62,407 nt of DNA from DASZTU01 sp035493835 (lineage in GTDB: Bacteria; Pseudomonadota; Alphaproteobacteria; Rhizobiales; Devosiaceae), in assembly GCA_035493835.1 (NCBI GenBank), contig DATJHO010000112.1, forward strand, positions 1 to 62,407, given 5' to 3'. The notes beneath the pieces are model-generated. The model worked only from the letters and a program-made list of their open reading frames with translations. It ran no database searches and was not told where the DNA came from. Shown piece by piece: positions 8,427 through 16,914 of this stretch (position 1 is its first letter; each line of letters starts with the position of its first letter). The translations under genes and the position numbers were made by a program.

Positions 8427-9470
8427 CTAAATGGAGTTTGCTTCTGAAATTGCTGTGGGCGCCCCGGCGGGAAGCCCGAAATCGGTGAGGTGACACGCCG
8501 CCCGGTGCGTCTCACCGCGCTCGGTCAGAACCGGCCGTTCGGTTGAGCAGCGGTCGAAAGCGTGCGGGCAGCGGGTGTGGAACAGACACCCGGCAGGCGG
8601 GTTGATCGGGCTCGGCAACTCGCCGCGCGCGGCCACCGTGCGCGACCGCCGGCTGGGATCGAGCTCAGGCGCTGCATCGAGCAGTGCCCTGGTATAGGGA
8701 TGGCGCGGCGCGGAAAACAGCTCCTCGGTCGGGCCGATCTCGACGATCTTGCCGAGATACATCACCGCCACCCGGTGCGAGATATGCCGCACCAACCGGA
8801 GGTCGTGGGCAACGAAGACCACCGTCAGCCCCAGCCGTTCCTGCAATTGCAGCAGCAGGTTGACCACTTGGGCCTGCACCGACACATCGAGCGCCGACAC
8901 CAGTTCGTCCGCGACCAGCACCTCGGGTTCGACCGCCAGCGCCCGGGCGATGCCGATGCGTTGCCGCTGCCCGCCGGAGAACTCGTGCGGATAGCGGTTG
9001 ACCGAATCCTGGGGCAAGCGCACCAGTTCGAGCAGCTCGGCGATGCGCGCCGGGATCTCGCTGCGCGGGCGCATCTTGTGGACGCTCAGAGCCTCGCCGA
9101 TGATCTCGCCGACCTTCATGCGCGGGTTGAGCGAACTGTAGGGGTCCTGGAAAATCATCTGCACGCGGCGGTTGAAATCGCGCCGCGCATTGCCTTGCAG
9201 CATTGCGATGTCCTGGCCGTCGTACCAGATGCGGCCCTCGTCGCAATCGAGCAGGCGGACGAGGCAGCGCGCCAGGGTCGATTTCCCGCACCCACTCTCG
9301 CCGACGATGCCGAGGGTTTCGCCGCGATGGAGCTGGAAGGTCACGCCATTGAGCGCGTGCACCACCGGACGTGGTTTGCCCGCCAATTGCTGGAGCATGC
9401 CGTGCGGCAGTGGGAAGCCCTTGGTGACCTCCATTGCAGAAATCAGCACATTGTTCGGAGATGAGGTCAT
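8427..9470 (-). CDS. dppF: Dipeptide/oligopeptide ABC transporter ATP-binding protein, DppF-like
   Basis: This 347-residue ATPase has Walker A GESGCGKST, signature FSGGQRQR and Walker B VLVADELVSALD, followed by the C-terminal oligopeptide-transporter extension with three cysteines (CLFHTRCPHAFDRC) typical of Opp/Dpp ATPases. It pairs with DppD to drive peptide import. The start ATG overlaps the dppD stop by 4 bases, implying translational coupling. The substrate class follows from family and from the peptidases downstream. Glutathione, nickel or other peptide-like ligands cannot be excluded. Confidence 0.9.
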   Translation of the reverse strand: MTSSPNNVLISAMEVTKGFPLPHGMLQQLAGKPRPVVHALNGVTFQLHRGETLGIVGESGCGKSTLARCLVRLLDCDEGRIWYDGQDIAMLQGNARRDFNRRVQMIFQDPYSSLNPRMKVGEIIGEALSVHKMRPRSEIPARIAELLELVRLPQDSVNRYPHEFSGGQRQRIGIARALAVEPEVLVADELVSALDVSVQAQVVNLLLQLQERLGLTVVFVAHDLRLVRHISHRVAVMYLGKIVEIGPTEELFSAPRHPYTRALLDAAPELDPSRRSRTVAARGELPSPINPPAGCLFHTRCPHAFDRCSTERPVLTERGETHRAACHLTDFGLPAGAPTAISEANSI

Positions 9471-10480
9471 GCGACGGGCGATCCGCTGGCGGCTACGGGC
9501 TCATGGTTGAAGCAGGCGACGGTCCGGCCCGGCGCAAAAGCCTCGAGGTCAGGCCGCTGCTCCAAACAGGTGTCGGTCACGAAGCTGCAGCGCGGATTGA
9601 ACGCACAGCCCTTGGGAATGGCGGCGAGGCTTGGCGGCGTGCCTTCGATCGAGAGCAGCATGCTGCGCTCGGTCCCGGCGCGCGGCACCGAGCCGAGGAG
9701 CCCGCGCGTGTAGGGGTGGTGCGGCTGGGCGAAGACCTCGCCGACAATTCCAGTCTCGACGATGCGGCCGGCATACATAACGGCCATCCGGTCACAGGTC
9801 GCGGCGACCACGCCAAGATCGTGCGTCACCAGCACTACCGCCATCGCGAGTTCATCCCGCAGCGAGAGGATCAGCTTAAGGATCTGGTCCTGGATCGTGA
9901 CATCGAGGGCGGTCGTCGGCTCGTCAGCCAGCAACAGTTTTGGGGTGCTGGCGAGGGCAATGGCGATCATCGCCCGCTGCCGCATGCCGCCCGAAAACTG
10001 ATGCGGGTAATCCTTCAACCGCCGCTTGGCCTCTGGAATGCCCACCATATCCATCAGGTCCAGCGCCCGCTGCAGCCTTGCGCCGCGATCGAGCGTCGTA
10101 TGGGCCTTGAGGTTTTCCTCGATCTGGAGGCCCACCGGCAGCACGGGATTGAGCGCCGTCATCGGCTCCTGGAAGATCATCGCGATCTCCCCGCCCCTGA
10201 CCCGGCGCAATTCCTTCTCCGGCATGGCGAAAAGGTCGCGCCCCTGCCAGCGGACGCTTCCCGTCACCACGCCCGGCGCGTGCACCAGCCGCATGATCGA
10301 GCGCAGCGTCATGCTCTTGCCCGAGCCGGATTCGCCAACGAGCCCGACCACTTCGCCCGGCATCACGTCGAAGCCGACATTGTCGACGGCCTTGAGCAGG
10401 CCCCGGCTGGTGTCGAACTGGGTGGTGAGGTTGCGAACCTCCAGCGCCGGCTGAGCGGAAACTTCGGCCATCGCGTTCAT
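9467..10480 (-). CDS. dppD: Dipeptide/oligopeptide ABC transporter ATP-binding protein, DppD-like
   Basis: This 337-residue second ATPase of the importer has Walker A GESGSGKSM, signature FSGGMRQRAM, Walker B LLLADEPTTALD and the C-terminal cysteine-containing extension (CAFNPRCSFVTDTC). It overlaps dppC and dppF by 4 bases at each end. Together the two ATPases form an asymmetric pair, as in DppDF/OppDF. No unusual features were seen. Confidence 0.9.
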   Translation of the reverse strand: MNAMAEVSAQPALEVRNLTTQFDTSRGLLKAVDNVGFDVMPGEVVGLVGESGSGKSMTLRSIMRLVHAPGVVTGSVRWQGRDLFAMPEKELRRVRGGEIAMIFQEPMTALNPVLPVGLQIEENLKAHTTLDRGARLQRALDLMDMVGIPEAKRRLKDYPHQFSGGMRQRAMIAIALASTPKLLLADEPTTALDVTIQDQILKLILSLRDELAMAVVLVTHDLGVVAATCDRMAVMYAGRIVETGIVGEVFAQPHHPYTRGLLGSVPRAGTERSMLLSIEGTPPSLAAIPKGCAFNPRCSFVTDTCLEQRPDLEAFAPGRTVACFNHEPVAASGSPVA

Positions 10481-11331
10481 TTCTTCGTTCTCAACAATTC
10501 AGCGAGCCCATCGCCGATCAGGCTGAAGGCGAGGCCGGTGATGACAATGGCGATGCCGGGGAACACCGACATCCACCAGGCGGTCGTCATGAAATTCTTG
10601 CCGTCGGCTATCTGCACGCCCCATTCGGCAGTCGGCGGCTGCGCGCCAAGGCCCAGATAGCCCAGGCTCGAACCAAGCAGGATCGCCAGCGCCATGTCCG
10701 TCATCCAATAGACGATTGCCGGCGTGATCGAGTTGGGCAAGAGGTGCCGGAAGATGATCCGGGCCGGCGTATAGCCCATGGCCCGGCCCGCATCCGCGTA
10801 ATCGAGCCGTTTCTGCACCTTCACTTCGGCCGCCACCAGGCGGGCATAGAACACCCAGCCCACGATGCCGACTGCGATGTACATGTTGTTGAGACCGGGC
10901 CCGAGCACGGCCACGATGGCGATCACCAGCACGATGAAGGGAAAAGTGATCACCGCATCGACGATGCGGCCGAAGATGGCTTCCACCGCCCCGCCTGCAT
11001 AGCCGACGAGCGCGCCGACAATACTGCCGAAGATGAACGGCCCGAGCGTGGCGAAGACCGCAATCTGCAGGTCGACACGATAGGCGTAGATCACCCGCGT
11101 CAGCACATCGCGGCCAAAATTATCGGTGCCGAACCAATGCTTGAGGGTCGGCGCCTTCATCAGGGCGGTGTAGTCGAAAGCCAACGGATCATAGGGCGCG
11201 ACCTGCTTGGGAAAGATCGCAAGGAAAACGGCCAGCAGCAGGATGATGCCGCCAGCAATGAGGGTGGCCGGCAGACGTCCGATCCGGACCCGGCGAACCC
11301 GTCCGACGGTATTGGCAAGAACCATGGTCAT
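10477..11331 (-). CDS. dppC: Dipeptide/oligopeptide ABC transporter permease, DppC-like
   Basis: This 284-residue permease has an N-terminal span (ATLIAGGIILLLAVFLAIF) and the OppC-type segment HWFGTDNFGRDVLTRVIYA, followed by five further hydrophobic segments and an EAA-like loop (DAGRAMGYTPARIIFRHLLP). It builds the channel with DppB. Stop-start overlaps of 4 bases on both sides place it firmly within the operon. Confidence 0.92.
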   Translation of the reverse strand: MTMVLANTVGRVRRVRIGRLPATLIAGGIILLLAVFLAIFPKQVAPYDPLAFDYTALMKAPTLKHWFGTDNFGRDVLTRVIYAYRVDLQIAVFATLGPFIFGSIVGALVGYAGGAVEAIFGRIVDAVITFPFIVLVIAIVAVLGPGLNNMYIAVGIVGWVFYARLVAAEVKVQKRLDYADAGRAMGYTPARIIFRHLLPNSITPAIVYWMTDMALAILLGSSLGYLGLGAQPPTAEWGVQIADGKNFMTTAWWMSVFPGIAIVITGLAFSLIGDGLAELLRTKK

Positions 11332-12260
11332 CGGGCGATCCTCGGGTCGAGCCAGGCCTGGACAATGTCGGTCAAAAGGAAGGTCAACGACACCACCACG
11401 GCCATCGCCAGCGTCAGCCCCTGCACCACCGGATAGTCGCGGCCATAAATGCTGTCGATCATCAGCCGCCCGGCGCCGGGGATGGCGAACACGGTTTCGG
11501 TGATGACCGCGCCGCCGAGGAGCGTCCCCACCGAAAGCCCGAACAGCGTCAAGGTCGAGATCAGCGCGTTGCGCAAGACGTGCCGCACCAGGATCAGTCG
11601 CGGCGCCAGGCCCTTGGCCCGGGCAAAATCAACATACTCAGCGCCCACCACACCGATGATGGCGGCGCGCAGGTTGCGCAGCAGGATGGCCGCCAAGGTC
11701 AACGCCAAGGTCAGCGCCGGAAGCACCAGATGCCGGAGATGGTCGAGGAAGGTGTCGCCATAGCCGCCGACCGGGAACCAGTTGAGCTTCGCACCGAAGA
11801 CGATCAGCAGCACCAGCCCGAGATAGAACACCGGCACCGAAAGCCCGACCTGGAACACGCCGCGGATAATCATGTCCGCCGGCTTCTCGCGCTGGCTGGC
11901 AGCCAGGAAAGCCAACGGGATCGCGAGGATCACCGCGATAATTGCCGCCATGACGGTCAGCATCAGCGTGACCGGGAGACGCTGCTCGATCAACTCGACC
12001 ACGGGCACCTTGACGGCAATCGAGTCGCCGAGATTGCCAGTGGCCACAGCCTTGAGGAAGGTGAGGAACTGCATCGGGATCGATTGATCGAGACCAAGCG
12101 AGTGATTGATCCGTGCTACGTCGGAATCGATTGCACGATCGCCCAGCATGGCGCTCGCCGGATCGCCCGGCAGCAGCCGGACGAGAACAAAAACCACGAT
12201 CAGAATAAAGGCGAAGGTTGGCACCAGTTGGAGCAGCCTTCGCAGGATATAGGACAGCAA
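11328..12260 (-). CDS. dppB: Dipeptide/oligopeptide ABC transporter permease, DppB-like
   Basis: This 310-residue permease begins MLSYILRRLLQLVPTFAFIL, the usual DppB/OppB N-terminal helix, and contains the family segments LPGDPASAMLG, VEYVDFARAKG-like (AEYVDFARAKGL) and VFAIPGAGRLMIDSI. About six membrane spans are predicted. It overlaps dppC by 4 bases but is separated from the binding-protein gene dppA by 173 bases containing a family B repeat. That separation is consistent with the binding protein being made in excess. Confidence 0.92.
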   Translation of the reverse strand: MLSYILRRLLQLVPTFAFILIVVFVLVRLLPGDPASAMLGDRAIDSDVARINHSLGLDQSIPMQFLTFLKAVATGNLGDSIAVKVPVVELIEQRLPVTLMLTVMAAIIAVILAIPLAFLAASQREKPADMIIRGVFQVGLSVPVFYLGLVLLIVFGAKLNWFPVGGYGDTFLDHLRHLVLPALTLALTLAAILLRNLRAAIIGVVGAEYVDFARAKGLAPRLILVRHVLRNALISTLTLFGLSVGTLLGGAVITETVFAIPGAGRLMIDSIYGRDYPVVQGLTLAMAVVVSLTFLLTDIVQAWLDPRIAR

Positions 12261-12277
12261 GAGCCAGACCTCAGGTT

Positions 12278-12425
12278 AGATGGTCGCGAGGGGGAGGCGG
12301 AGCCGCTCCCCCTCATCCGGCGCTGCGCGCCACCTCCCCCCCCAGGGGGAGAAGGAAGGAGCGGTGCCCCCAACGTCCCTCTCCCCTTGCGGGAGAGGGT
12401 GCCGGCAGCCGAGTGAGGGATTGTG
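12278..12425. repeat. Family B repeat between dppA and dppB
   Basis: CT/GA-rich palindromic halves at about 12280-12355 and about 12380-12425 (CTCTCCCCTTGCGGGAGAGG) flank a variable middle. The CATCCGGCGCTGCGCGCCAC block matches, in reverse complement, the end of the copy at 4.6 kb. It fills the only sizeable gap inside the dpp operon and follows the binding-protein gene. Confidence 0.8.
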
Positions 12426-12433
12426 GACCACTG

Positions 12434-14011
12434 CTACTTCTGCAGCCAGGTCGCCCGGAAGATGTTGTTGCCGAGCGGGATCTGCACGAAGTCCTGCACG
12501 CTCTTGCGCAATGCCACCGGATAGCCGGTCTCGTAAAGTGGAATAATCGGTCCGTCGGTGTTGTAGATCTGCTGGATGCGGGCGTATTCGGCCTTGCGCT
12601 TAGCCGGATCCATCTCGCTCTGCGACGCCTCGAACAGCTTGTTGACCTCGTCGTTCTTCCAGCCGGAATGGAGGGAGTCGATATTCGGGGAGTAGGCGAA
12701 GTACGAGGTGATCTCGTTCGGGTCGGCGATATCGTCCGTCCAGGCGGCAAGGCGCATGGTGTGCACGCCCTTGCGGTACTGGTCGATACGGGTCGGATTA
12801 TCCTGCTGCTGCAGGTTGAGGGTCACGCCGACCTGGGCCCACATCTGCTGCAGGGCGGTCGAAATGCCGATTTCGTCCTGATTGCCGGCGAGCACGGTGA
12901 GGGTGGTCGTAAAGCCGTTCGGGAACCCGGCTTCGGTCAGGAGCTGCTTGGCCTTGTCCAGATCATACGGCCAGAGCGGCGTATCCCCGGTGTGGAGCGG
13001 CGTCGCCTTGGACATATAGGAGGTCATCGGGGTGCCCACGCCATGGGTGACGATCTGGATGATCGCATCCTTGTTGGTGGCGTAGTCGAGCGCCTGGCGT
13101 ACCTTGGGGTTGGACAGCGGGTTGGGCTGCCCATTGATCTGCGGCCGCACATTGAGCGAGACGTACTCGACGCGGGTCGAGGGATACATCTGCATATTGA
13201 TGCCGTCGGCGGACTTCAGTTCGTCGACGCGCGCATAGGGGATGAACTCTGCCGCATCGAGCGCGCCCGACTGCAACTGCAATATGCGCGTCGCGTCATC
13301 GGGCACCACCTCGAAATTGATGCCGTCGAGATAAGGCAGCGGCTTGCCGTCTGCGCCGATGTCCCAATAATACTGGTTCTTGACCAGCTTCATGTCGGAG
13401 TTCCGATCCCACGATTGGAACGCGAACGGACCCGATCCGATCGGATGTTCGGCGAAGGCCTTGGCCTTATCCTCATCGGTCTTGCCCGGCTCATCCTCGA
13501 ACTGCTTTTCCGGCAGGATGCTGGTGTTGAAGGTCGAGAGCGCCTGCAAGATCGCCGGATCGGGGTGCTTCAGCTTGATGACGATGGTGGGTGCGGCGCT
13601 GATATCGACCGAGTCGACCGCGGACAGCAGGAAGTTCCAGATGCCGTTTTTCGGATTCGCCGCCCGCTCCAGCGACCACTTGACGTCCTCGGCGGTGATC
13701 GGCGTGCCATCGGAGAACTTGGTACCAGGGCGCAGCTTGAGCGTGACGCTCAGGCCGTCCTTGGCCACGGACCACTCGGTGGCGAGGCCCGCCTTCACGC
13801 CCTGCCCGTCATCGGTGGGCAGCAGCAGCGTGTCGAAGAGGTTGGACAGCACCCAGATGTCGACATTGCCGTCATTGAGCACCGGATCGAGAAAGAAGCT
13901 GTCCGCATAGCGGCCAAAATTCAAGATACCGCCGCGCTCGACCGCCAGCACTGATGAACTGGCGCTCAGAACCAAGGCTGCCGCCAGGGCAGCTATCGTC
14001 AAGGTTTTCAT
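12434..14011 (-). CDS. dppA: Periplasmic dipeptide/oligopeptide-binding protein, DppA-like
   Basis: This 525-residue SBP_bac_5-family protein has a signal peptide (MKTLTIAALAAALVLSASSS then VLA, cleavage near residue 23). Family segments include VLNDGNVDIWVLSNLFDTLL, SVTLKLRPGTKFSDGTPITA and KVRQALDYATNKDAI. It captures peptides or similar ligands in the periplasm for DppBCDF. It is the first gene of the operon and is divergent from a GntR-type regulator 175 bases away, which is the obvious candidate for its control. Ligand specificity cannot be read from the sequence. Confidence 0.9.
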   Translation of the reverse strand: MKTLTIAALAAALVLSASSSVLAVERGGILNFGRYADSFFLDPVLNDGNVDIWVLSNLFDTLLLPTDDGQGVKAGLATEWSVAKDGLSVTLKLRPGTKFSDGTPITAEDVKWSLERAANPKNGIWNFLLSAVDSVDISAAPTIVIKLKHPDPAILQALSTFNTSILPEKQFEDEPGKTDEDKAKAFAEHPIGSGPFAFQSWDRNSDMKLVKNQYYWDIGADGKPLPYLDGINFEVVPDDATRILQLQSGALDAAEFIPYARVDELKSADGINMQMYPSTRVEYVSLNVRPQINGQPNPLSNPKVRQALDYATNKDAIIQIVTHGVGTPMTSYMSKATPLHTGDTPLWPYDLDKAKQLLTEAGFPNGFTTTLTVLAGNQDEIGISTALQQMWAQVGVTLNLQQQDNPTRIDQYRKGVHTMRLAAWTDDIADPNEITSYFAYSPNIDSLHSGWKNDEVNKLFEASQSEMDPAKRKAEYARIQQIYNTDGPIIPLYETGYPVALRKSVQDFVQIPLGNNIFRATWLQK

Positions 14012-14186
14012 ATTTCCCCCGGCCTTCCAAAGTCCGCAAGTGTTCTACTGAGGTGTAACGTTCCATGTGACCGGAAGCGTGTCAACAGGGGTCCGTATGC
14101 ATCCAGGGCAAAAAAGTGCTGTTAAAGCCGTCTTGTGAGCGGAGGGAAAGGTGTGATAGCACCGTGGAACACCTAAAGCGTTCCCG
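14012..14186. promoter_or_regulatory. Divergent control region between dppA and the gntR-type gene
   Basis: This 175-base region must hold the promoters of both divergent operons. It contains AGGTGTAACGTTCCA at 14051-14065 and, in inverted orientation, TGGAACACCT at 14165-14174. These read AGGTGT..TTCCA and AGGTGTTCCA on opposite strands, which suits a pair of binding sites for the adjacent regulator. No gene is seen in it. Confidence 0.45.
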
Positions 14187-15176
14187 ATGGATTATCACAT
14201 TGATCGCGAGCTGTTAGTGCCGATCCGGCTGCAGCTCAAAGGCATTTTCGAACACGGTATCGCTGCCGGCGAATTGTTGCCGGGCGAACCCTTGCCCTCG
14301 GTGCGCGAGCTTGCCGAGGCGGTTGGCGTTGCCCCCATGACAGTGAGCCAAGTCTATCGCGAACTCAAGAAAGATGGATTGATTGAGACGCGCCAAGGCT
14401 CCGGCACCTTCGTTGCCGACAGTTCCCAGACCCGCATGGCGGCGCACGCCGATATCGTGGCGCTGCATCGGCGGATCGACGCGCTCATCGACCATGCTTT
14501 GTCCATGGGCATCCGCACCGGCGATCTCGGCGCCCTCATCAACGCCCGCCTCTCCTATCGTATCAGCCTGGGCAAGCGGGTCAGCATCGTCATGGTCGGG
14601 CTCTTTCGAGAGGCCACGGCAAGCTATGCCCGCGCCATCGCGACCCAGCTGGGCGGCGATGCCACGGTCGAGCCGATGACGATCGACGCAATCTTGCGTG
14701 ACCCGGTGATAAGGACCCGCGCCAGTTCGGCGGATCTCGCGGTGACCTTTGCCAACCAGCATAAGGAAGTCGTGAGCCTGTTGCCCAACACCAAGGTGGT
14801 GTCGGTTCGCTTCATCCCCTCCGAAGCCACGCGCATGGCCCTCGCCTCGCTCGACCCGATGGCGCGTATCCTGGCGTTGTCGCGCTTTTCCGACTTCGTC
14901 CCCGTCATCAGGTCGGGCGTGCAGCGCTTTGCCGCCCACGTGCAGAACGTCGTCGCCGTAGGCGTCGACGATCCGCACCTGCCGGAACTGCTCGAGAACT
15001 GCGACGTGGTCATATTTTCCACCGGTGCCGAGGCAGCAGCCAAGCTCGCCAGGCCCGGCATCCAATCGATCGAGTACCGCCACACACCCGATCCTGGCGA
15101 CGTTGAGCGTATCGTCGTGCCCTTCGTCACCCTCTCCGCCCAAACCGACGCCGCAGACCGAAAGGAAGCCTCATGA
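14187..15176 (+). CDS. GntR-family transcriptional regulator with long C-terminal domain
   Basis: This 329-residue protein has a winged-helix GntR DNA-binding domain in residues 5-75 (LPSVRELAEAVGVAPMTVSQ, then DGLIETRQGSGTFV). The roughly 240-residue C-terminal part is not the usual FCD, UTRA or aminotransferase domain as far as I can judge. It has alternating alpha/beta segments (VSIVMVGLFREATASYARAI; NVVAVGVDDPHLPELLENCDVVIFSTG) that recall a sugar/peptide-binding or YtrA-like effector fold. It opens the catabolic operon, overlapping the creatininase gene by 4 bases, and faces dppA, so it probably senses the imported compound or a metabolite of it. No clear ribosome site precedes the ATG. 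Confidence 0.8.
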   Translation: MDYHIDRELLVPIRLQLKGIFEHGIAAGELLPGEPLPSVRELAEAVGVAPMTVSQVYRELKKDGLIETRQGSGTFVADSSQTRMAAHADIVALHRRIDALIDHALSMGIRTGDLGALINARLSYRISLGKRVSIVMVGLFREATASYARAIATQLGGDATVEPMTIDAILRDPVIRTRASSADLAVTFANQHKEVVSLLPNTKVVSVRFIPSEATRMALASLDPMARILALSRFSDFVPVIRSGVQRFAAHVQNVVAVGVDDPHLPELLENCDVVIFSTGAEAAAKLARPGIQSIEYRHTPDPGDVERIVVPFVTLSAQTDAADRKEAS

Positions 15177-15874
15177 AAATCTCCGACATGAACTGGAACC
15201 AGGTAGCCGACTACCTGCGGCACGACGACCGAGCCGTGCTGCCGCTCGGCAGCATTGAGCAGCATGGCGGACTCTCGCTTGCAGTCGACGCGATCCTCGC
15301 CGAAAAGATTGCGGTCGATACGGCCGAGCCGCTGGGCATCCCGGTGTTCCCGGTCGTCGCCTATGGCGTGACCCCGTATTTCCTGGATTATCCGGGCTCG
15401 ATCACCCTTCGGGTGGAAACCTATGTCCGCGTCGTCCGCGACATCCTCGACAGCATGGCGCACCAGGGTTTCAAGCGCATCCTGATCGTCAACGGCCATG
15501 GCGGCAACGCGCCGGCGGGCAGCCTCGCCATTGAATGGATGGCCGACAATCCAGGCGTGGTGGTCAAGTTCCACAACTGGTGGAACGCGCCGGCGACCCT
15601 CAAGCGCGTGCAGGAGATCGACACCGTTGCCTCCCACGCCTCCTGGATGGAAAACTTCCCCTGGACCCGCCTCCCCGGCGTCGTCCAGCCGACCCAGCGC
15701 AAGCCGATGATAGACCTCGCCCGCCTGCGGTTGCTGGATCCGGCAGGGGTCAAGGCCTATCTCGGCGACGGCAATTTCGGCGGCTACTACGAGCGCTCCG
15801 ACGAGGAGATGCTGTCGATGTGGGATGTCGCCGTCAATGAGACGCGGGCGCTGCTGGAAGGTCCTTGGGCATGA
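15173..15874 (+). CDS. Creatininase-family amidohydrolase
   Basis: This 233-residue protein resembles creatinine amidohydrolase and related enzymes that open cyclic amides or cleave formamides. The metal-binding pattern is visible: Glu29 and His31 in GSIEQHGG, Asp39 in AVDA, and NGHGGN with His109. It is cytoplasmic and likely hydrolyses an amide bond in the compound catabolised by this operon. It overlaps the regulator gene upstream and the reductase gene downstream by 4 bases each. Creatinine itself is not implied, since no creatinase or sarcosine enzyme lies nearby. Confidence 0.85.
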   Translation: MKISDMNWNQVADYLRHDDRAVLPLGSIEQHGGLSLAVDAILAEKIAVDTAEPLGIPVFPVVAYGVTPYFLDYPGSITLRVETYVRVVRDILDSMAHQGFKRILIVNGHGGNAPAGSLAIEWMADNPGVVVKFHNWWNAPATLKRVQEIDTVASHASWMENFPWTRLPGVVQPTQRKPMIDLARLRLLDPAGVKAYLGDGNFGGYYERSDEEMLSMWDVAVNETRALLEGPWA

Positions 15875-16914
15875 GCAATCCGATCGTCATCTGGGGTGCC
15901 GGCGCCATCGGCGGCACCCTCGGCGCCGCTTTCATCCGTGCCGGCCATGAGGTGATCTTCGTCGACAACGTCCCCGAACACGTTGCCGCGATCCGTGCCG
16001 GAGGCCTCAGGATCGCCGGCCCGATCTTCGAGGATGCGGTGAAGGCCCCGGCCTTCCTCCCCGACGAACTCACCGGCACCTATGACCGCATCTTCCTTGC
16101 GGTGAAGGCACTGCACACAACGGCGGCCGCCCAGCAGCTCGCGCCGCACCTTGCCGCGGACGGCTACGTCGTTTCCGCCCAGAACGGCCTCAACGAGCTC
16201 GTCATCGCCGACATCGTCGGCCGGCAGCGGACCATGGGTTGCTTCGTGAATTTTGGCGCCGACTATTTGGAGCCCGGCCTCGTCCACTATAGCGGCCACG
16301 GCGCCGTGGTCGTCGGCGAGATCGATGGCACGAAGACCCCGCGCGTCGAAGAGCTCTACAAGCTCATGCTGGAATTCGAGCCCAATGCGGTCCTTACCGA
16401 CAACATCTGGGGCTATCTCTGGGGCAAGCTCGTCTATGGCGCGTTGCTGTTCGGCACGGCGCTGACCAATGAGAGCATCGCCGACGCGCTCGACAACCCC
16501 GCTTACCGGGCGGTGCTGAGCGATCTCGGCCGCGAAGTGGGCGCCGTCGCCAAGGCCCAGGGCGTCAAGACCGAAGCGTTCAACGGCTTCGATCCCGCCG
16601 CTTTCGCTCCTGGCTCGTCCCAGCAGGCGCTCGACAAGAGCTTTACCGATATGGTCGCGCATAACCGGACCTCGCTCAAGACGCACTCCGGCATCTGGCG
16701 CGACCTCGCCATCCGCAAGCGCCGCACCGAGGCCGAGGACCAGCTCGGGCCCATCGTCTCGACCGGCGCCAAGCTCGGGATGCCGACGCCGCTGACCTCG
16801 CGCCTGATCGAACTGATCAAGGAAATGGAATCGGGCAGCCGCACCTTCTCCCCCGACAACCTGACCGTCATCCTTTCCGCGGCCAGAACCTCCTCATCCG
16901 AGAGCGTTGCATGA
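15871..16914 (+). CDS. Ketopantoate reductase-like oxidoreductase (ApbA/PanE family)
   Basis: This 347-residue NAD(P)-dependent 2-dehydropantoate 2-reductase family protein has an N-terminal Rossmann motif, VIWGAGAIGG, and a C-terminal helical domain starting around residue 180 (WGYLWGKLVYGALLFGTALT). It is somewhat longer than typical PanE (about 300 residues). Its place in a catabolic operon suggests reduction or oxidation of a 2-keto/2-hydroxy acid rather than pantothenate synthesis. The ATG overlaps the preceding stop by 4 bases; a second ATG two codons upstream is ignored. Confidence 0.82.
   Translation: MSNPIVIWGAGAIGGTLGAAFIRAGHEVIFVDNVPEHVAAIRAGGLRIAGPIFEDAVKAPAFLPDELTGTYDRIFLAVKALHTTAAAQQLAPHLAADGYVVSAQNGLNELVIADIVGRQRTMGCFVNFGADYLEPGLVHYSGHGAVVVGEIDGTKTPRVEELYKLMLEFEPNAVLTDNIWGYLWGKLVYGALLFGTALTNESIADALDNPAYRAVLSDLGREVGAVAKAQGVKTEAFNGFDPAAFAPGSSQQALDKSFTDMVAHNRTSLKTHSGIWRDLAIRKRRTEAEDQLGPIVSTGAKLGMPTPLTSRLIELIKEMESGSRTFSPDNLTVILSAARTSSSESVA

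Noticed and set aside
12218..13954. Open plus-strand frame of about 578 codons opposite dppA
   Set aside because: Mirror reading of the DppA gene; no ribosome site, no domain, and codon positions fit the minus strand.
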